From assembly GCF_036324505.1 (NCBI RefSeq), contig NC_086357.1:17032293-17096292 (forward strand): a stretch of 64,000 bases of DNA, given 5' to 3'. The translations under genes and the position numbers were made by a program. Source of the DNA: Eleginops maclovinus. Its lineage: Eukaryota > Chordata > Actinopteri > Perciformes > Eleginopidae. Below the pieces are notes generated by a model. That model saw only the letters and a list, made by a program, of their open reading frames with translations, searched no databases and had not been told where the DNA came from. Positions 12,801 through 51,609 of the stretch are shown one piece after another (positions within the stretch are counted from its first letter, which is position 1; each line of letters starts with the position of its first letter).

Positions 12801-15800
12801 TTGCTGCTTACTGTTTAAGGTCTTGAATCCAGTTAACAGGTAATAAAATAATATAAACCAACTATACAGGATAACAGAACTTTTTGCTATGGTGTAATAC
12901 AAATAATGAAAATATAACTTCACGTCATGATGATTCAAGTCAGCAAAGTACTCCAGAACCTCGACAACTTTCAAACCTCAAACCAATTAAGTGTAACCTT
13001 CACTGATCTTAGCTGAATACAAATCATCTTAAAACTGTAAAGATATTCCTTCTTCCACAAGGTTAAATTATTTTTTTGTTATTCTTCCCACTGATAAATC
13101 CCATCAGATTGTGATGAATTTCCTGCAAAGTAATCCAAATAGCCCTTCTTCTCAACAGTAATTATATTACTAAACCCCTTCAATAGGTGTGTGAACCCAT
13201 TTTGTGACCTGATTGAAAGCTATTCATCACAGTTGTCAGTCTGCTTGCTTTGGCGTTGTGCAAATGCACGTGCCAGATCTGAGTCCTTCAGAAAAGCTTT
13301 TAAAGTTACAGAACAGAGAATACAAAGACACTACAATCATTTATTGTGGATGTGTTGATGGTGATATTGTATGCAAGTTGCTCTTTGGTCATACAAACTC
13401 AAAACAAATTTGAAGTCTTCACTATGTGTATATTATATTGCATGAAAGAAAGATGTTAAATCAAATACTTGGAAGTCATTTTAAACTTGTTCAAGATACC
13501 AGCTAAATAGAAGTAGCCACATGTAGCAGCAGATTTTAAATGAACGTATACATTATCTAACTATGCCAGGAAATGTAGGATACATGTAGGTGAACACGCT
13601 GCTACATTGAATTGAAATGCTGGGTGTTAAGAGATATACAGTATTAGAGATATACTACACGTTATGCAGTGTGTAGAATTAATCATGTATGGCTACATTG
13701 ATAGCACGCACACTTAATTTCCGGAGTCATGAGTTTGTTTCTGCAGGGAGAAGATGGGGGAGGAAGCATGCGGGGAGAATCAGTGGAAGAAGAAAAACAT
13801 AATCGAGGGATGGCACAGCTTTGTAATAAACCTACAGTACGTCATAATTTGTCAACAGAGCTGCAATCAACTTCAGTAAACATGCCCGCTCTTTGACCCG
13901 TGGAGCAGGGGGCAGATGGTGATGTGGATTAAAATGAAGGCAACAGGCAAAGGAGGGGCAAAGGGAAGGGATCAAAGTGGAGGAACTAAAAGAGTATAAT
14001 AGCAGTTAAAAAAATCTTTGTCTCTTTCGGGGCTTAGCTTTGTTTTTGTTTTTTTCTTTCTATATGCCATACAAGGACATATTACCATAATCACTGCTTC
14101 TCCCGTTATCAAATCGATTCGATTGCCCTCCACTGTTCTCTAAGTCCTGATGGAGAAAAATCAGTATCTTGTTGTTCTTCAAGGTGAACCGTGTGCGTCC
14201 CTGTGTGCAGGAAGGCATGTTTTTTTTTTGTTTGGATGCAATCTGTGTGTAAAGATTGCACCTTTGTGAACATCATGTGTAAAGAGTATTCCCTGACAGG
14301 GGCAATAACGTCTGGCAATAATCACCAGTCCAGTTAGAAGGTGTGTGCCCTGAGGAAAAATGGGCTCAGCCAGTAACCACGGACACATTATCTCAACTAC
14401 ACACAGCGGCAAGTTAACAGTGAGAGAACTGCGCCTCTGACCAAAGGGTCGGCAGTTCAAAACAATTCGGAATGTGTAAACAGGAGGTTGCACAAGATGT
14501 TTGCCTCTCAAACTCACCCTGTCACTGCTATTTTTCTGCCCTCGTGCAAAAAGAGTTGACCCTTTAAGTGCTATAGGCAAAGCAATTTAGCAGCCAGTGG
14601 CAGAAAAGCATTACTAGAACAATCCGTTTAATCACTGATTTGTCGACAAAGTTAGTTGGTGGTGGTTTTACTGCTAAAATTGATTTGTAGACAGACTTTT
14701 TTTAATAGTATAACATTTACATGATCACAATTGTATTTAAGTCGGCCTTACAGTAGCAGTAGTTAATATGATATATTCAAAGTCCGCGATTAGAACACAG
14801 AAGGAAATCTAATCAACGTTTCCCACGTACTCTCTTTGGAAGAGTGAACTGAAAAATATAAGATCTTAAATGTAAATCTGTGCGTCTGAAACCATTTTTG
14901 CAAGGTGCAGATGGTGCTTCTCTTCCTGGAGAAGTGAGGTATTGGATTGAGCTGTGTCTGTGCCTGTCATCCAACTGTCATGCCATGCCTTTCAGTCTAT
15001 ATATTGGTTTTTATCACATCACACGGAACTACTGGAGCATGTATGGTAGGAGTTGTGCTTGTATTGTTGTTGTCAAGTATGTCAAGATTTTTTTTTTAAA
15101 CCTGCCACTAATCTTTTTTTCTGCTCACATCAGGGAGGTATTGTGTTCATATGTCAACACTGCAAAACCTTCTCCTCTGAAGACACGCACATGTTTGCAT
15201 CCGAGTATGAAGATTTGAAAGTAAACATGAACAGCCAGAGGTATGACCACACACAGTCACATACTTGCACATGCATAGTGGTAATCTCTCTGGTGTAGGT
15301 GCAATCATCTGCAGGAAGCAAAAATCACAACCTGTTCAGCAAAGATAGTTAAGTCAAGCACAAATCATGTCTACATTTTAATATAAACAAAAATGTGACC
15401 TTACTGACATCATTTTAACAATCATACAAAACTGATTGTTCTGAAAACTTTAATAGATTGCTTGCTTTGTAATTTATAAAGCTTCCTCTGTTATATATAC
15501 AGCAACCACTACGTGCAGGATTGAGGGAGAAGGATTAAGGTTAGACGAGGACAGCAGAACAAACAGGATGTCACTGCTGTTAAAATGCTCGTACAACCAA
15601 TTTCCTTTAGTCAGACATTCTCTTCCTCTTCAATTACTAGCAACATAGTACTAGATAAAACGGCCTCACAAATTAGCACATCTAATCTTATGAGAGAAGC
15701 TGAGTTTATGGGCAGCCTTTGATGTGTGGAGCATCGCTTTAATTTCACCTTTTCCATGTGTTTAATATGACGGCTCTAACGATCTAGAATGTAATGAGAG

Positions 15801-16059
15801 GCTATTGCCTGCGCTAACTAGGCCTCTATTGAGGGCCTTTATTGTTCTTCATTGGAAACTATTTACACCCTGATAGTGTACTCTGCTAAATTAGCCTTGA
15901 TGCAAATCTTTGTTAATGAGCGTTATGTGAGTCCTGTGTGTTTATGCCTGTCTCGATACATTTACTTAACACAATGCTCGCTGGTGTAGCATGAGGTCAA
16001 CAACTCTGCTTAAAGCTTGAATGTCTGATTAGTTTATTTTAATCAGTGTGTAGTTTAAC
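9859..16059. other. Non-coding interval with little structure
   Basis: AT-rich, no credible exon on either strand. It contains a poly-C tract (13 C at about 11807-11819) and ordinary A/T homopolymers. The section from 15640 to 16050 has a more even base composition with several TAAT-type motifs and could be a conserved element, but this is unproven. Confidence 0.5.
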
Positions 16060-16560
16060 GGAATGATGGCTTCTCGTTTCTACCGGCTGTCCTACATTTC
16101 TGCTTTCACAACTGCCCTCCGCCTTCTCCGAAAAAGAGGACACATTTTTACCCAAGATGCATCATGGTCTGGCCTTTGTATGACCCTGTCCGCCATGATG
16201 CGAGTGTCTGGCCGCCGGCAGGGTCACATATCGGTCACTTTTTGTCCAATCAGAAAAATCTGCTGTGACTAAGCGGCTGTGATTGGTGCTCAACTCGGTA
16301 AAGCGATTGGTGTAGCGTCGCATAGCGAACGCAACAACATAATAGCAAAGGGGAAGAAACCAGATTCAGACATAACATTGCCGTTTTTTTTATGTTTGAA
16401 ATCAAACAATGTATGATTCATCCTATTTTGTTGGCCGGAAAGCGCTTCTGCATTCCCGCTGTGTTTGACTTATCTTCAAGTTGCACTTTTTTAAACCGCC
16501 GCCTTTGTTTCGTGACAACTCCGGACGACTCCTATTGTTTACAGGTCATTGGCAGTGCAG
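16060..16560. promoter_or_regulatory. CpG-richer patch with three CCAAT motifs, possible promoter
   Basis: This 0.5-kb patch has far more CpG dinucleotides than its surroundings (for example around 16080-16330 and 16430-16530). It carries three NF-Y-like motifs within about 70 bp: CCAATCAG near 16247 and ATTGG near 16282 and 16308. On the minus strand, downstream of these motifs, is an ATG in a strong Kozak-like context (ATCATGGCG, ATG at 16196-16194). It opens 15 codons and then reaches a possible donor TGG|GTAAAA at 16152. No TATA box is obvious. Whether this is an active promoter, a non-coding RNA start or only a GC-rich relic cannot be decided here. Confidence 0.3.
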
Positions 16561-17870
16561 AGAGGTGAATCCGAGTTAGTAATAAGTTGACACATGAAAA
16601 CACCATGCTAGCCTTCAAACCGACACAGCTGCAGAGCCCACAAGAATGTTCGCACATTATCAAACACCCCCCGTTGCCTCACCTTTGTCTGCCTGCCACC
16701 TGACATTAGCCTGCTTCACTCTAGCCGTGTTAGAGGTCGTTAGTGAGAGCAAGGGGTAAGACTGGACGCCTGATGGTAGACATCAACAATAGTTTTTGTG
16801 TGAGCAGAAAAAAGAATTTGCCCCCTTGATCTGATTTTTATTGGGTACTTTCGATCCAACATTTGATCTGCTTGTGTAGCTTGTTTTTTTTCTTCAAATA
16901 AAAAAAATCTAATTTGTGTAAATAAAACCAGAGTACACATGTAAAACAGGTTTTTACTGGGGAAGTTAATTATTCCATTTTCCTATTTCAGTCTATCTTC
17001 CTCCACTTAATGACTGAGTTTTTCTCTTTTTTTTCAAATAATTTGTCTCTCTTGTTGATGTTATCTTTTTTATCGGGTGATTATTTTCCCCTCCCATTGA
17101 TTGGATGCTGGATATATTTTCTTCTGCTTTAGGCTACGTATATGGATGTGCTGTAATCAAAATGGTTCAATATGTTTCTTGTAAAAGCACAGGAAAGAAT
17201 TGGCTGATCATCATCTCTGTGGTTGGCCCACAGAATGAATACAGCAAACTATTATCAGGGGTACATTTTTCCTTACATTTCAAATGAGAGGAGTTGCTGT
17301 TTTTACCTTACTACTTTTCTTTGTTCTTCTTCTTCTTGTTCTTATCCTAGTGTGAACCAACGATCAAGTCTCTGTGATATTTTGTTCTCATTTGATATTT
17401 AAACTTTTGTATTTAAACCTCAGAATAATTACTGCACATAAACCCTTTGGAAATTATTTTCTAGGTAGACAGTTTTGATTTCACAGACAAAATAAATAAG
17501 TGTTTTGATGGGTTAAACAGTCATGACAATAAATACAATTTCCATCGAATGTAATATAATTAATTCTATTGGCAATGTGTTGTGTCTCTTTCTGAGATGT
17601 TAAGTATTGACACTTTTCTAAACCTCCCTCATTTGGTCACACAATAATAAAACCCGTTACTGAATTGTTAAGAGATAACACGAATAGTCTGTAATTACTG
17701 ATGCTGATTTATTTTATCTTGCGCTGCATGGTTGCAATAAGGAAAGATAAAGCAGAATCTGGGAATGTGCTTTTTTCCATTCCATCTTCATTTATTGCAT
17801 CCCTCTCAAACTTCCTTAAACATGCCAGACTCTTTTTCCCTCTGTAAATCAAGGACAGTGGGGAGGACGA

Positions 17871-17907
17871 GGTGTGATTGCTTTCACACCCAGGAAGTAA
17901 TCACACC
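17871..17907. promoter_or_regulatory. Inverted T-box-like half-sites
   Basis: A perfect 9-bp inverted repeat, GGTGTGATT (17871-17879) and AATCACACC (17899-17907), flanks a third TTTCACACC-type half-site in the 19-bp spacer. GGTGTGA/TCACACC is the core recognised by T-box factors (Brachyury, Tbx). Function is inferred from motif arrangement only. Confidence 0.3.
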
Positions 17908-20309
17908 AGACCTGCCAGAGCTCTGATTAAGACTGATAAATATCGACAAGCAGTTAATGAGATGTCAGGCAGGAACAAGGCCCTTCCCTTCATGCCTACC
18001 GATGACATCAATGGAGAGCAAAAATGACCTCGACTTGGCAATGTCATGACCATCTTTCTTGTGTGCAAAGCACAAGCTATTAATTATCTTTAGCTGGTGA
18101 GCTAGATTATCGATGGTTCAGTTTGACTATTCCCATCAAAGAAATAGTGGCCAGCAGAAGCTGGAAGATATTATTCTTCATAATCAGATCAGCTAAACTG
18201 AGAATGATTATTGCTAATTTATATTCAGTACAAAGATTATTTGTTCAATTGATAGATCCAGACAGACAGGTAGTCCACAGATGGCTCCTGCAGGGAGGTC
18301 AATTAACCGATTAAAAGATTACATTATATGTTTGTCCTCCAATTGATTTTGCTTCTCATACAGGTCGATGCCCGTCCTTGAGTTTAGAGTGTATACCTTA
18401 TCAATACAATTAGCCACAGATTAACATTTCCATATTGAGATCATTGTGTTTTCGGTTATCATACTGCACTGTTTCATGTACAGTCAACATGGTTGAAGCC
18501 TTTTGCAAACATTGCAGTGCATAAAAACTCTCTTGAAGACACAAACATAAGCCTTTTAGACGTCTACTGAACTGTGAAAAGGACACAAGCTCAGCAAGGG
18601 GTTGGAATAAAATAAAATCATTATCTCACAGAGCATCATGTATGCATTGCTGTATGTGTGAGCTCCATTCCCCTGAGCAGCAGACCCACGTCGGTGCAGT
18701 TTCATGCTAGGCCGTGTGATTTATGCATCATGTGTTAGTATTACGCTTAGTTTACAGTGAGTTAAGTCTCTATCTTGATAACTGCAGCCATGAGAACATC
18801 TTATCATTCCACAGCAGCGTTTTGATCTGCTTGTTCAATGGCCTCACCATACCTGAAGGCTCCCATACCTCTCACATGTGACAGATTCCCACCAACAGTC
18901 CAGCTTTGACCATGAACTCCAGGTCACCCCGCGGTCCCGGGCACAGTCCTGTTGAATCTTGTTTCCCTGGCAGACATACTCAACCCATCAGACAGAAAGA
19001 ACATGCAGCTGCACCCAAACACCCAACAATAGGATGCTTGTTCTTGGGCAGAAAAGGTTGGATCTCCCTTTTGGGGAAGGGGGTGATGTGAGCGGGTGGT
19101 CAAATATGTCAGGGGTTTGCAGTAGGATAATCCTTTGTGATGTTCCATTGAATGGAAGCGAACATCAGAAGCGTTGAGCAAAGTGAAGAACTTGTTTTTC
19201 ATCCCTGTTAATATTTATTGACTATATATAGCTATTAGAAATTAAGCATTCCTTTGTTCTACAAAAACATGTATTTCTAAAATATGCCTTATACGAGTCA
19301 CAGGATGTAATAATAATGCTCACCAAAACTACTTCCTAATTCATTTATTCATAGCCACGACAGGCTAAAAGGCAAACAAATGGGAGAAATATGCTGACAT
19401 TGGTGCAACATAATGAATGTATTGTAAAAGCAGGGAATAAATCAAATTCCAAAAACCTTGAGAAGTGATAATCAGTCCAATCAGGTCTGCAAGACAGTGC
19501 ATGTGTTAGAAAGATGGTGGAAAGGAAAGGAAATTGAAATAAAAAAATAATACTTTTGTGTGGAGAAAGTCTGGAATGGGCTAAAGTAATCTAACAGGAT
19601 ATTTAATAAGCAGTGCTATGGCAAACAGCATAATAATACAACAACAACAAGAAATCTGATGTATGACACTCTGAAACTGCCATTTCACAGATGACCATTC
19701 AAAATTAAATTTAAGGAATGAATAACACATTTTGGATGTCTTGTATATATCTTTTAATGTACTGATACTGATATTTTTTGTTGTTGTTGTGTGTTTTATA
19801 TGATTTTTAACGCAACTAAGAAAACAAAGGTGCAAAGAAACACAAAGGCACACACAAGTATTTGCCAATTAGCAAGTTAGTTGCGGGTTGGAGTGGTAAT
19901 TAGGCTTTCCAGTCGGCTGGTGTCTGTGTACAGCTTAGCTGAGACAGGTCCGAAGCTAAATGCCTTGCTATTTGTCCAGCAATTATGTCAGGTCCCCATG
20001 TCACAGTACAGACGTGACCAATTAGCTGTGCCAAGCTGAAGTGAAAGAGAGGGATTATGGCAGAAGAGATGGGAGAGGATGAAGAAGTAGACAGAGAACG
20101 AGTGTGCGGGTGTTAGTGGGGAGCTAGTAAATGGGGGAGAGTGAGGGATTGTCTGTAAGGAGAATAAAGGGAGACAGAGTTTGGCTTTGGAAATAAGGGG
20201 GGAAGGAGTGGGTAAGGAAGGTTTAAGGGAGCGGATTATTTTTTTTCTTCTGTTGCTTTGTGATCATGTTTTGCATTGATCCTCGTCCTGACCGACATGT
20301 GGCAAAGAC

Positions 20310-20339
20310 ATGCTAATGCATTGCGATATTTATGCTAAT
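20310..20339. promoter_or_regulatory. Paired octamer-like (POU) motifs
   Basis: ATGCTAAT occurs at 20310-20317 and again at 20332-20339, 22 bp apart (about two helical turns). Each is one base from the POU octamer ATGCAAAT, and the first runs into GCAT to form ATGCTAATGCAT. The setting is a compositionally even stretch downstream of ephb3. The regulatory role is an inference. Confidence 0.28.
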
Positions 20340-23300
20340 GGCGCCTCAGAGACCAAACAGGGATAAGAAATTGATCTTAATTGACGTCTCAATAATTCCC
20401 TGGCGCATTATATGGCATATTTTGATGAAACAGGCCTGCATAAAATCAATACTGTGCAGCTTGGAGTAATGTGACACTATGTCAATAGCTGTAGTAAGGT
20501 ATATAGTGCTCTAGTTAATTTTGGCATTGGTCCATATTTGCCTCAAATTGACATATTATACTACATATTAAGCACTGAAGGAGTATCACCAATCTGAGCT
20601 AGTCAAAACAAATGCAAATAGATGATATGTTTCTCAATCTGTTTCAGGATACATGCAGTATCACTGTAAAAAATGTTCATCTACATGGGATTTTTAACAG
20701 TTTTTCTGCCAAAAGGGTGCTAAGAAAAAGGAGACTATTTGGTGGTGAAATGCCGCTGGACATTTAATAAAGTGTGTCCATCTTCTAACAACAACAGTTA
20801 AAAACAAGAAGCTGTAGAAGTTCGGTAGATCTAAGATGAAATTTATTCTGCCTGCTGCAACACAAAAAGCACCTACATAATCCTCTGGAACTTCTCCGAG
20901 CGCATCTAGGGGGGAGCGTTTCAAAAATATCTGCTCTACCCAGACACCGAGACCACCCGATCCAAGACTCTGTATTTAATTGGACAGGGAAAGGGAGAAG
21001 AGGGGAGCCAGGGGACAAGGCGAGGGGCAGATAAGGTAGAATCTATGATCTGAGCATCTCTCCTTTTTTGCTGAAAAACAAGACTGTTGGCTCAGTGCCT
21101 GCAGAGATGAGAGGAGCTCGTATAAATTAGTGGGCTTGACAGACAATATAGGGAGCTTTAGTGTTACATGCCACTGACATGGTTCTATGGATTGCAAACT
21201 TTTTGATTTAGTTGAGTTCATGATTTGAAAACGTTTTGAGGCTGAATCAACTCCCATTGTGATGGTAACTTTCGAATAATGGTGCTAAAGTTTGGTATTC
21301 CTCTGGTCAGATGTGCAATTAAACTAGGGCTTTTCTCAGCTAAATTGGGCATACTACAGAACAAACGTGGTCTTTACCTCGTAGTAGCAACTCCAATGAT
21401 AGCGAGCACCTTAGCCGCTGAAAGAGCATTAGAAATAGATGAACTCTTGGTAACTTCTTCCAAGGATCAATATCCATTCATCATGTGCCTGTAGCTATAA
21501 AGATGAAAGACAGCATTATAAACAAACTGTATTACTCTAAATATCCCAAAGCCTTTTCAAGGCAAAGGGAGAAATGCAGGCTTAACCTGTCTGAAAATCA
21601 AATCAGAGACTAACAGGTACACTGAGCAAAAATAAATAAATGTGCCAAGTTTAATCTGGGTTCACAAATATTTATCCGAAGCAGACGGTTATCTGAGTAG
21701 AGGCTTTGGTGCCACTTTATCAACAAGACATTTTATTGATAAATGCTGAAAATTATTATAGGAGCCAGAGACGGCCATAAATGATAAGCAATGAAATGTA
21801 ATGTGTTTGTTTTGGGCGATTCTTGAACCAGAGAACATGAGTGTGATTATGTGCTGGCATGGTACCTTTTGGAAGAATAATTTAGTCCACATGGAGTTAT
21901 CTTTTAAAAACAATTTAAAAAAAAAACTCAGGAGATCGGGTCACATTTCTTAAATAATTTAATTGCAAAAGGGTCTTTTAAAAATACTTCTACAAGAATG
22001 CATCATCATTTTTAGTAATTGTTTGTGTATGTCTGCACCATTAAATACATCTTAATGCTTTTCAAAGAGGAATTAACAATTGCATTTCTCAGCGCTTTAC
22101 TCTGTCCCCCTTTGCAGTTCACTATACATTTACTCTCGGAAACAATCTCACTTCCTTGTAACAAGAGGAGTTTTCAAAGTAAACAAAAGACAGATGTGGA
22201 GTGAGCTTGTTAGAGGACAGAAGAAAAGACAGTACTGTATATATTTATTCAAAACAGACAACTGAAGAAAAGAAAATTTGAGTTGTTAGTCAAATGTTTA
22301 CGGGAAGGGTGGGCGTGTTTGATGATCTGTGAAGGATGCATAATAGGAAAGGAAAGGTGGAAGGAATGTTGGGAAAGTTTGAATCTTATTGGCACACAAA
22401 GAGATACCACATCTGAAAAAGCCTAACCTCTGCTGATCAAAGTGTTTCTGTATAAAATAGCAACCTTTTTTTTACACACAAACAAAGATAACAGTCCAGC
22501 AAGCATGTGCAAGAGGAGTTTCTTTCCTATCTGTGAATGTTAAGTATGAAACACTGCCATGAATGTGTGAAAGATCAACTTAATGATTAATTGTTTTCAG
22601 TTGATGTGGTGGCAGTTTAATCATTTTAAGATGCGCTACAGTGCCAGTTGAGCTCATCACTCACGGCCAGTTGACTTTGGTGAACACAACTTCAGACCAC
22701 AGCGCACCATGTGCACCTCATCAATGGTTCATTCAAGCTCCAAAGCGCTGCCATTTTTCATGAGTGGGCATGTCTGCCATCTGATTGAGTTTAGCCCCCA
22801 TTTGCCCCCCTCTTCTATTTGTATGCTCATCAGTGTCTTTTTGGTGCCACAAGCGACTCTGCAACAGTGGGGCTTAGCTGATTGAATAATTGAGCTCAGT
22901 GCAGAAGGGAGTACAATTGAATATTCCTGGGAGACTTTGGGTAAAAGTGAGCTTCTGATTGCATTAATTCTGCTCTTCTCTCATCTCCAAAAGTAGACTC
23001 TCTCACTCTTTTCCAATCAAAAAGATGTTTTGCTTTGGGGAGAAACAAAAATAAGTCTGCAGGATTATATCAACAAAATGTTTTTCTTTACCCAACAAGT
23101 ATTTTGAGCACATTCCCATCATAATAACAGATAACGCTGGCGAATCAAGCGCTCCTGATTCTCAGCCATCAGAAAACTGCAGTGGTAAAAAAAGAAGAGG
23201 ATTTTAGACTTAATTCCTTTAGAGTTTGAGAACACAACAGTAAAATGATTACTTAACTGTGTGCTACAACTGTTACAGGTTTATACTATGTACTAGAATA

Positions 23301-24336
23301 ATTAAAAACGTCTGTATGTAGAAAAAGATGAAACAATATAAATTGGGAAACGTGTTTTTTTGCATAATATACTCCATGTCTTTTTTAAAGGAGTTGAGAG
23401 AATCTGACTAAAAGTAAAATGGAAAGACAATGCTAAGCCGCTAACATCATGCTATTATTACACAGCTCACTAATATTATTCACATATTGCATTGATCAGC
23501 TCCAACCCAAACAATATGGACTCTGTCTCGAAGATCACAGCAGCGGTGCAGCCCCATCCCATAATCCACTACTATCAAACACCCCTCAGTGAGAAGTACA
23601 AATAGAACATTCTCCGTGATGCAGCTGCTATCATTTAGGATGAGGGGGTCTGCAGATTTTTCTGTCTGTGTGCCAGGGCTGTTGATCCTCCACTGTACTA
23701 ATCACGCAGCAGCCTGAGCTGAGACAGGATGATTGCAGGCCAGACAGGAAATGAAGAGTGATAATCATAGGTCAGAACCCTGTATGTCTGCGCTCACTGG
23801 ATGCTCGTATACTCACAATGCCAGATTGGCTGCTGCATTAATCGACCTGACAGACAAAGACCAATAAGTTTCTCTTGACAGCTCTAGATTCTCTGATGAG
23901 GATCCTGTTGCAGGAAGGCAAAATGCAGGTCTACTGATGGAGCTATGCCTCTGGGGTGATTGAAATGATTGGCAAGTAAGTTGCATCATCTCTGACCCTT
24001 CTCCCTAATGATACCTTAAGAGTTGAACGTATACTCGTCAGTATAAACAGTAAGGGAGGAACCTCGTGTTGGAGGTGATGGTACATAAGAAAAACTAAAA
24101 CCTAGGTACACATTTCTGTGGTTTGCAGGAGTATTTTAGTTTAAATTAATGTGACTAGAAGATAATTAGTAACAGCTCAGTGGTTCACAGATGCTCTCTA
24201 TATTAAGAATGAGAATGGATTGCGGAAGCATCCTATCCAGGTCAGGTGGCACACACATTCAAATGCACCTACACTAACACTCACACCCACACAAAAATGG
24301 ATGAATAACAAAAGGGCAACATGTTGTTTAACCACG

Positions 24337-24340
<4 letters not shown>

Positions 24341-24379
<39 letters not shown>
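24341..24379 (+). repeat. (TC)n microsatellite
   Basis: An almost perfect TC repeat, interrupted once near 24372. It lies just beyond the estimated 3' end of ephb3. Confidence 0.95.
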
Positions 24380-24569
24380 TCTCTCCCTCCTAACATCCTG
24401 ACTTTCTCTTTTGTTACTTTTCTTTCTGTTAATTTCACTCTAAATCAAACATTTCACAACAACACTTTCATTTTGTCAAAACACCATTTTTCTTTTGTTA
24501 TTTATAGTATTTTTGTTACAAAACATGTACAGGCTGTTTAGAACAACAACAAAAATACAATATCCAATT

Positions 24570-26144
24570 TATATGCAATTTCTTTTGTTTAATAATCAGC
24601 AATTCATTAGGCGAATCCTCTTTGAGTCTCTCTTCCTTATGATTGTTCCAAGTCCACTGTCCCAAATTCAGTCCATCTGGGAGTTGGTGTGGGGGCGGGG
24701 GTTGGTGGGCGAGGTACAAATAAATACATAGGGCAGGATGTCAAGATATTAAAATAAGAATTTTGATTATTTCTAAATCCAGATAATATTTAGTAGAAAG
24801 TAAGGTGTCCATCATGGTTTCTCTCAGTCTCTGCATGGTACATATATATAGATTTATATATATGTTGTGAGTTCATTTTTTGGATTCAATTAAAAAGAAT
24901 GTTTTAACAGTTGTCCACAGAATATAGCGTAATTGTTTCAGATATATTTGCTCCTTGTCACAGTTCAGTTCATGCGTTAATTCTCCACGGTGGCAAATAG
25001 CGGAAGTTGTATTGTACAGTATACTTGTGTGCAACTTGAGACACCCACACATCCAAGCACACTTAATCACACATACACGCACATATGCGCACGCACGCAC
25101 ACATACAAAAACGCACACAAAAGGCCAAGTGGTCTTTCTATAGTGTTGCCACAGTCCTTGTCTCCCCTTAATCACATAAAGCGTTCAGTCGGGGTACTTA
25201 GGTTTGACCGGCCATTTTGAAACAAGAAATCTCCCAAAAATGTGTAAGAAAGCCAAAAAAGGAAGAAAAAAAGAAAAGTGTGTGGACGAACAAAAATAAA
25301 ACACTTGTATGTGTACAAGCACAGATGATGAGCAGGTGATCCCAAGCTGTAGAGCTATCTTGAGTCACTTCAGGTCAGGGTGAAGAGTTCATCTAGTGAC
25401 CTATGGAGGATTCAGCAGCCAAAACAAGTGTCCAAAAATGTGGCTGCCCTCCTTTGACCTTTTTGAACTCTGTCATCATCTTGACCTTTGACCTCAGCCC
25501 ATCATAGATTCTCTTCCACCACCTCACCCTTATCCAGCAAGTGCCCTTTTAGATAACGCACCTTCAATATGAAGATGGAGAATGACACGCATGCACAGTG
25601 AAACCACTGCTATCAGGGAAAGAATTGTCCCGTATGTCCTGTGGATCCAAAACATCTCTGTTTTTCTTTTCCTTCTTTTGGGAGTGAGCATTTGTTCACT
25701 TTTTTTATACCAGGGTGTTCATTCATTACTAGTCATAACGTTCTTCACAGCTGGGTTGAGAGGTCATGGGGAGTGTGACATTTCAGTTACAGGGCTAAGG
25801 CCAACCTCACTAAAACACACGTGCATGCAAATGTCAACCCACACCGGAGCTGGTGAGGCACGCATGGGGTATAAGGGAGTTTAATCTTCTTCCTCTTTCA
25901 AAAACACACAACTTCTCATCGGATGGAAAAAGCAACAATGACGAATAACACAAAATCAGGAACAGGAAGTGGTAGTGAAATAAAGAAAAAAATGGTCAGA
26001 GGCACTGCAAGCCAGTTTTATAGCGTCTAATTGGCAGAGATGGGTCAGGCAGCTAGGGTTTTCCAATGGCTCTCTCTGGCACAGTTCCTCCCCATTTTCC
26101 TCACTGGCTGTCCTTCGACTGCATTGGTTTATATGTCCTGTCGC
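24570..26144 (-). other. ephb3: Probable 3' UTR of ephb3
   Basis: On the minus strand, the sequence after the stop codon has no canonical AATAAA for about 1.6 kb. The first reasonable variant signal is ATTAAA (+ strand TTTAAT at 24588-24593), with several weaker TATAAA-type sequences on the way. The end is therefore an estimate. The segment holds a CA/CGCA-rich tract at about 25050-25120 and long T-rich stretches on the transcribed strand. Cap and cleavage sites need transcript data. Confidence 0.35.

Positions 26145-51609
<25,465 letters not shown>

Larger units (their letters stand above)
16561..24340. other. Non-coding interval downstream (3') of ephb3
   Basis: No coding exon was recognised. 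It contains motif-rich segments at 17868-17910 and 20305-20420, described as findings, and a stretch at 22600-22990 with a smoother, less AT-biased composition that could be a conserved element. Purine-rich sequence lies at about 20040-20230. The rest is AT-rich background. Confidence 0.5.

Noticed and set aside
14430..14470. tRNA-like or Pol III B-box-like sequence (GGCAGTTCAAAAC)
   Set aside because: There is no matching A box or cloverleaf upstream, so the similarity is too short to support a tRNA or SINE call.
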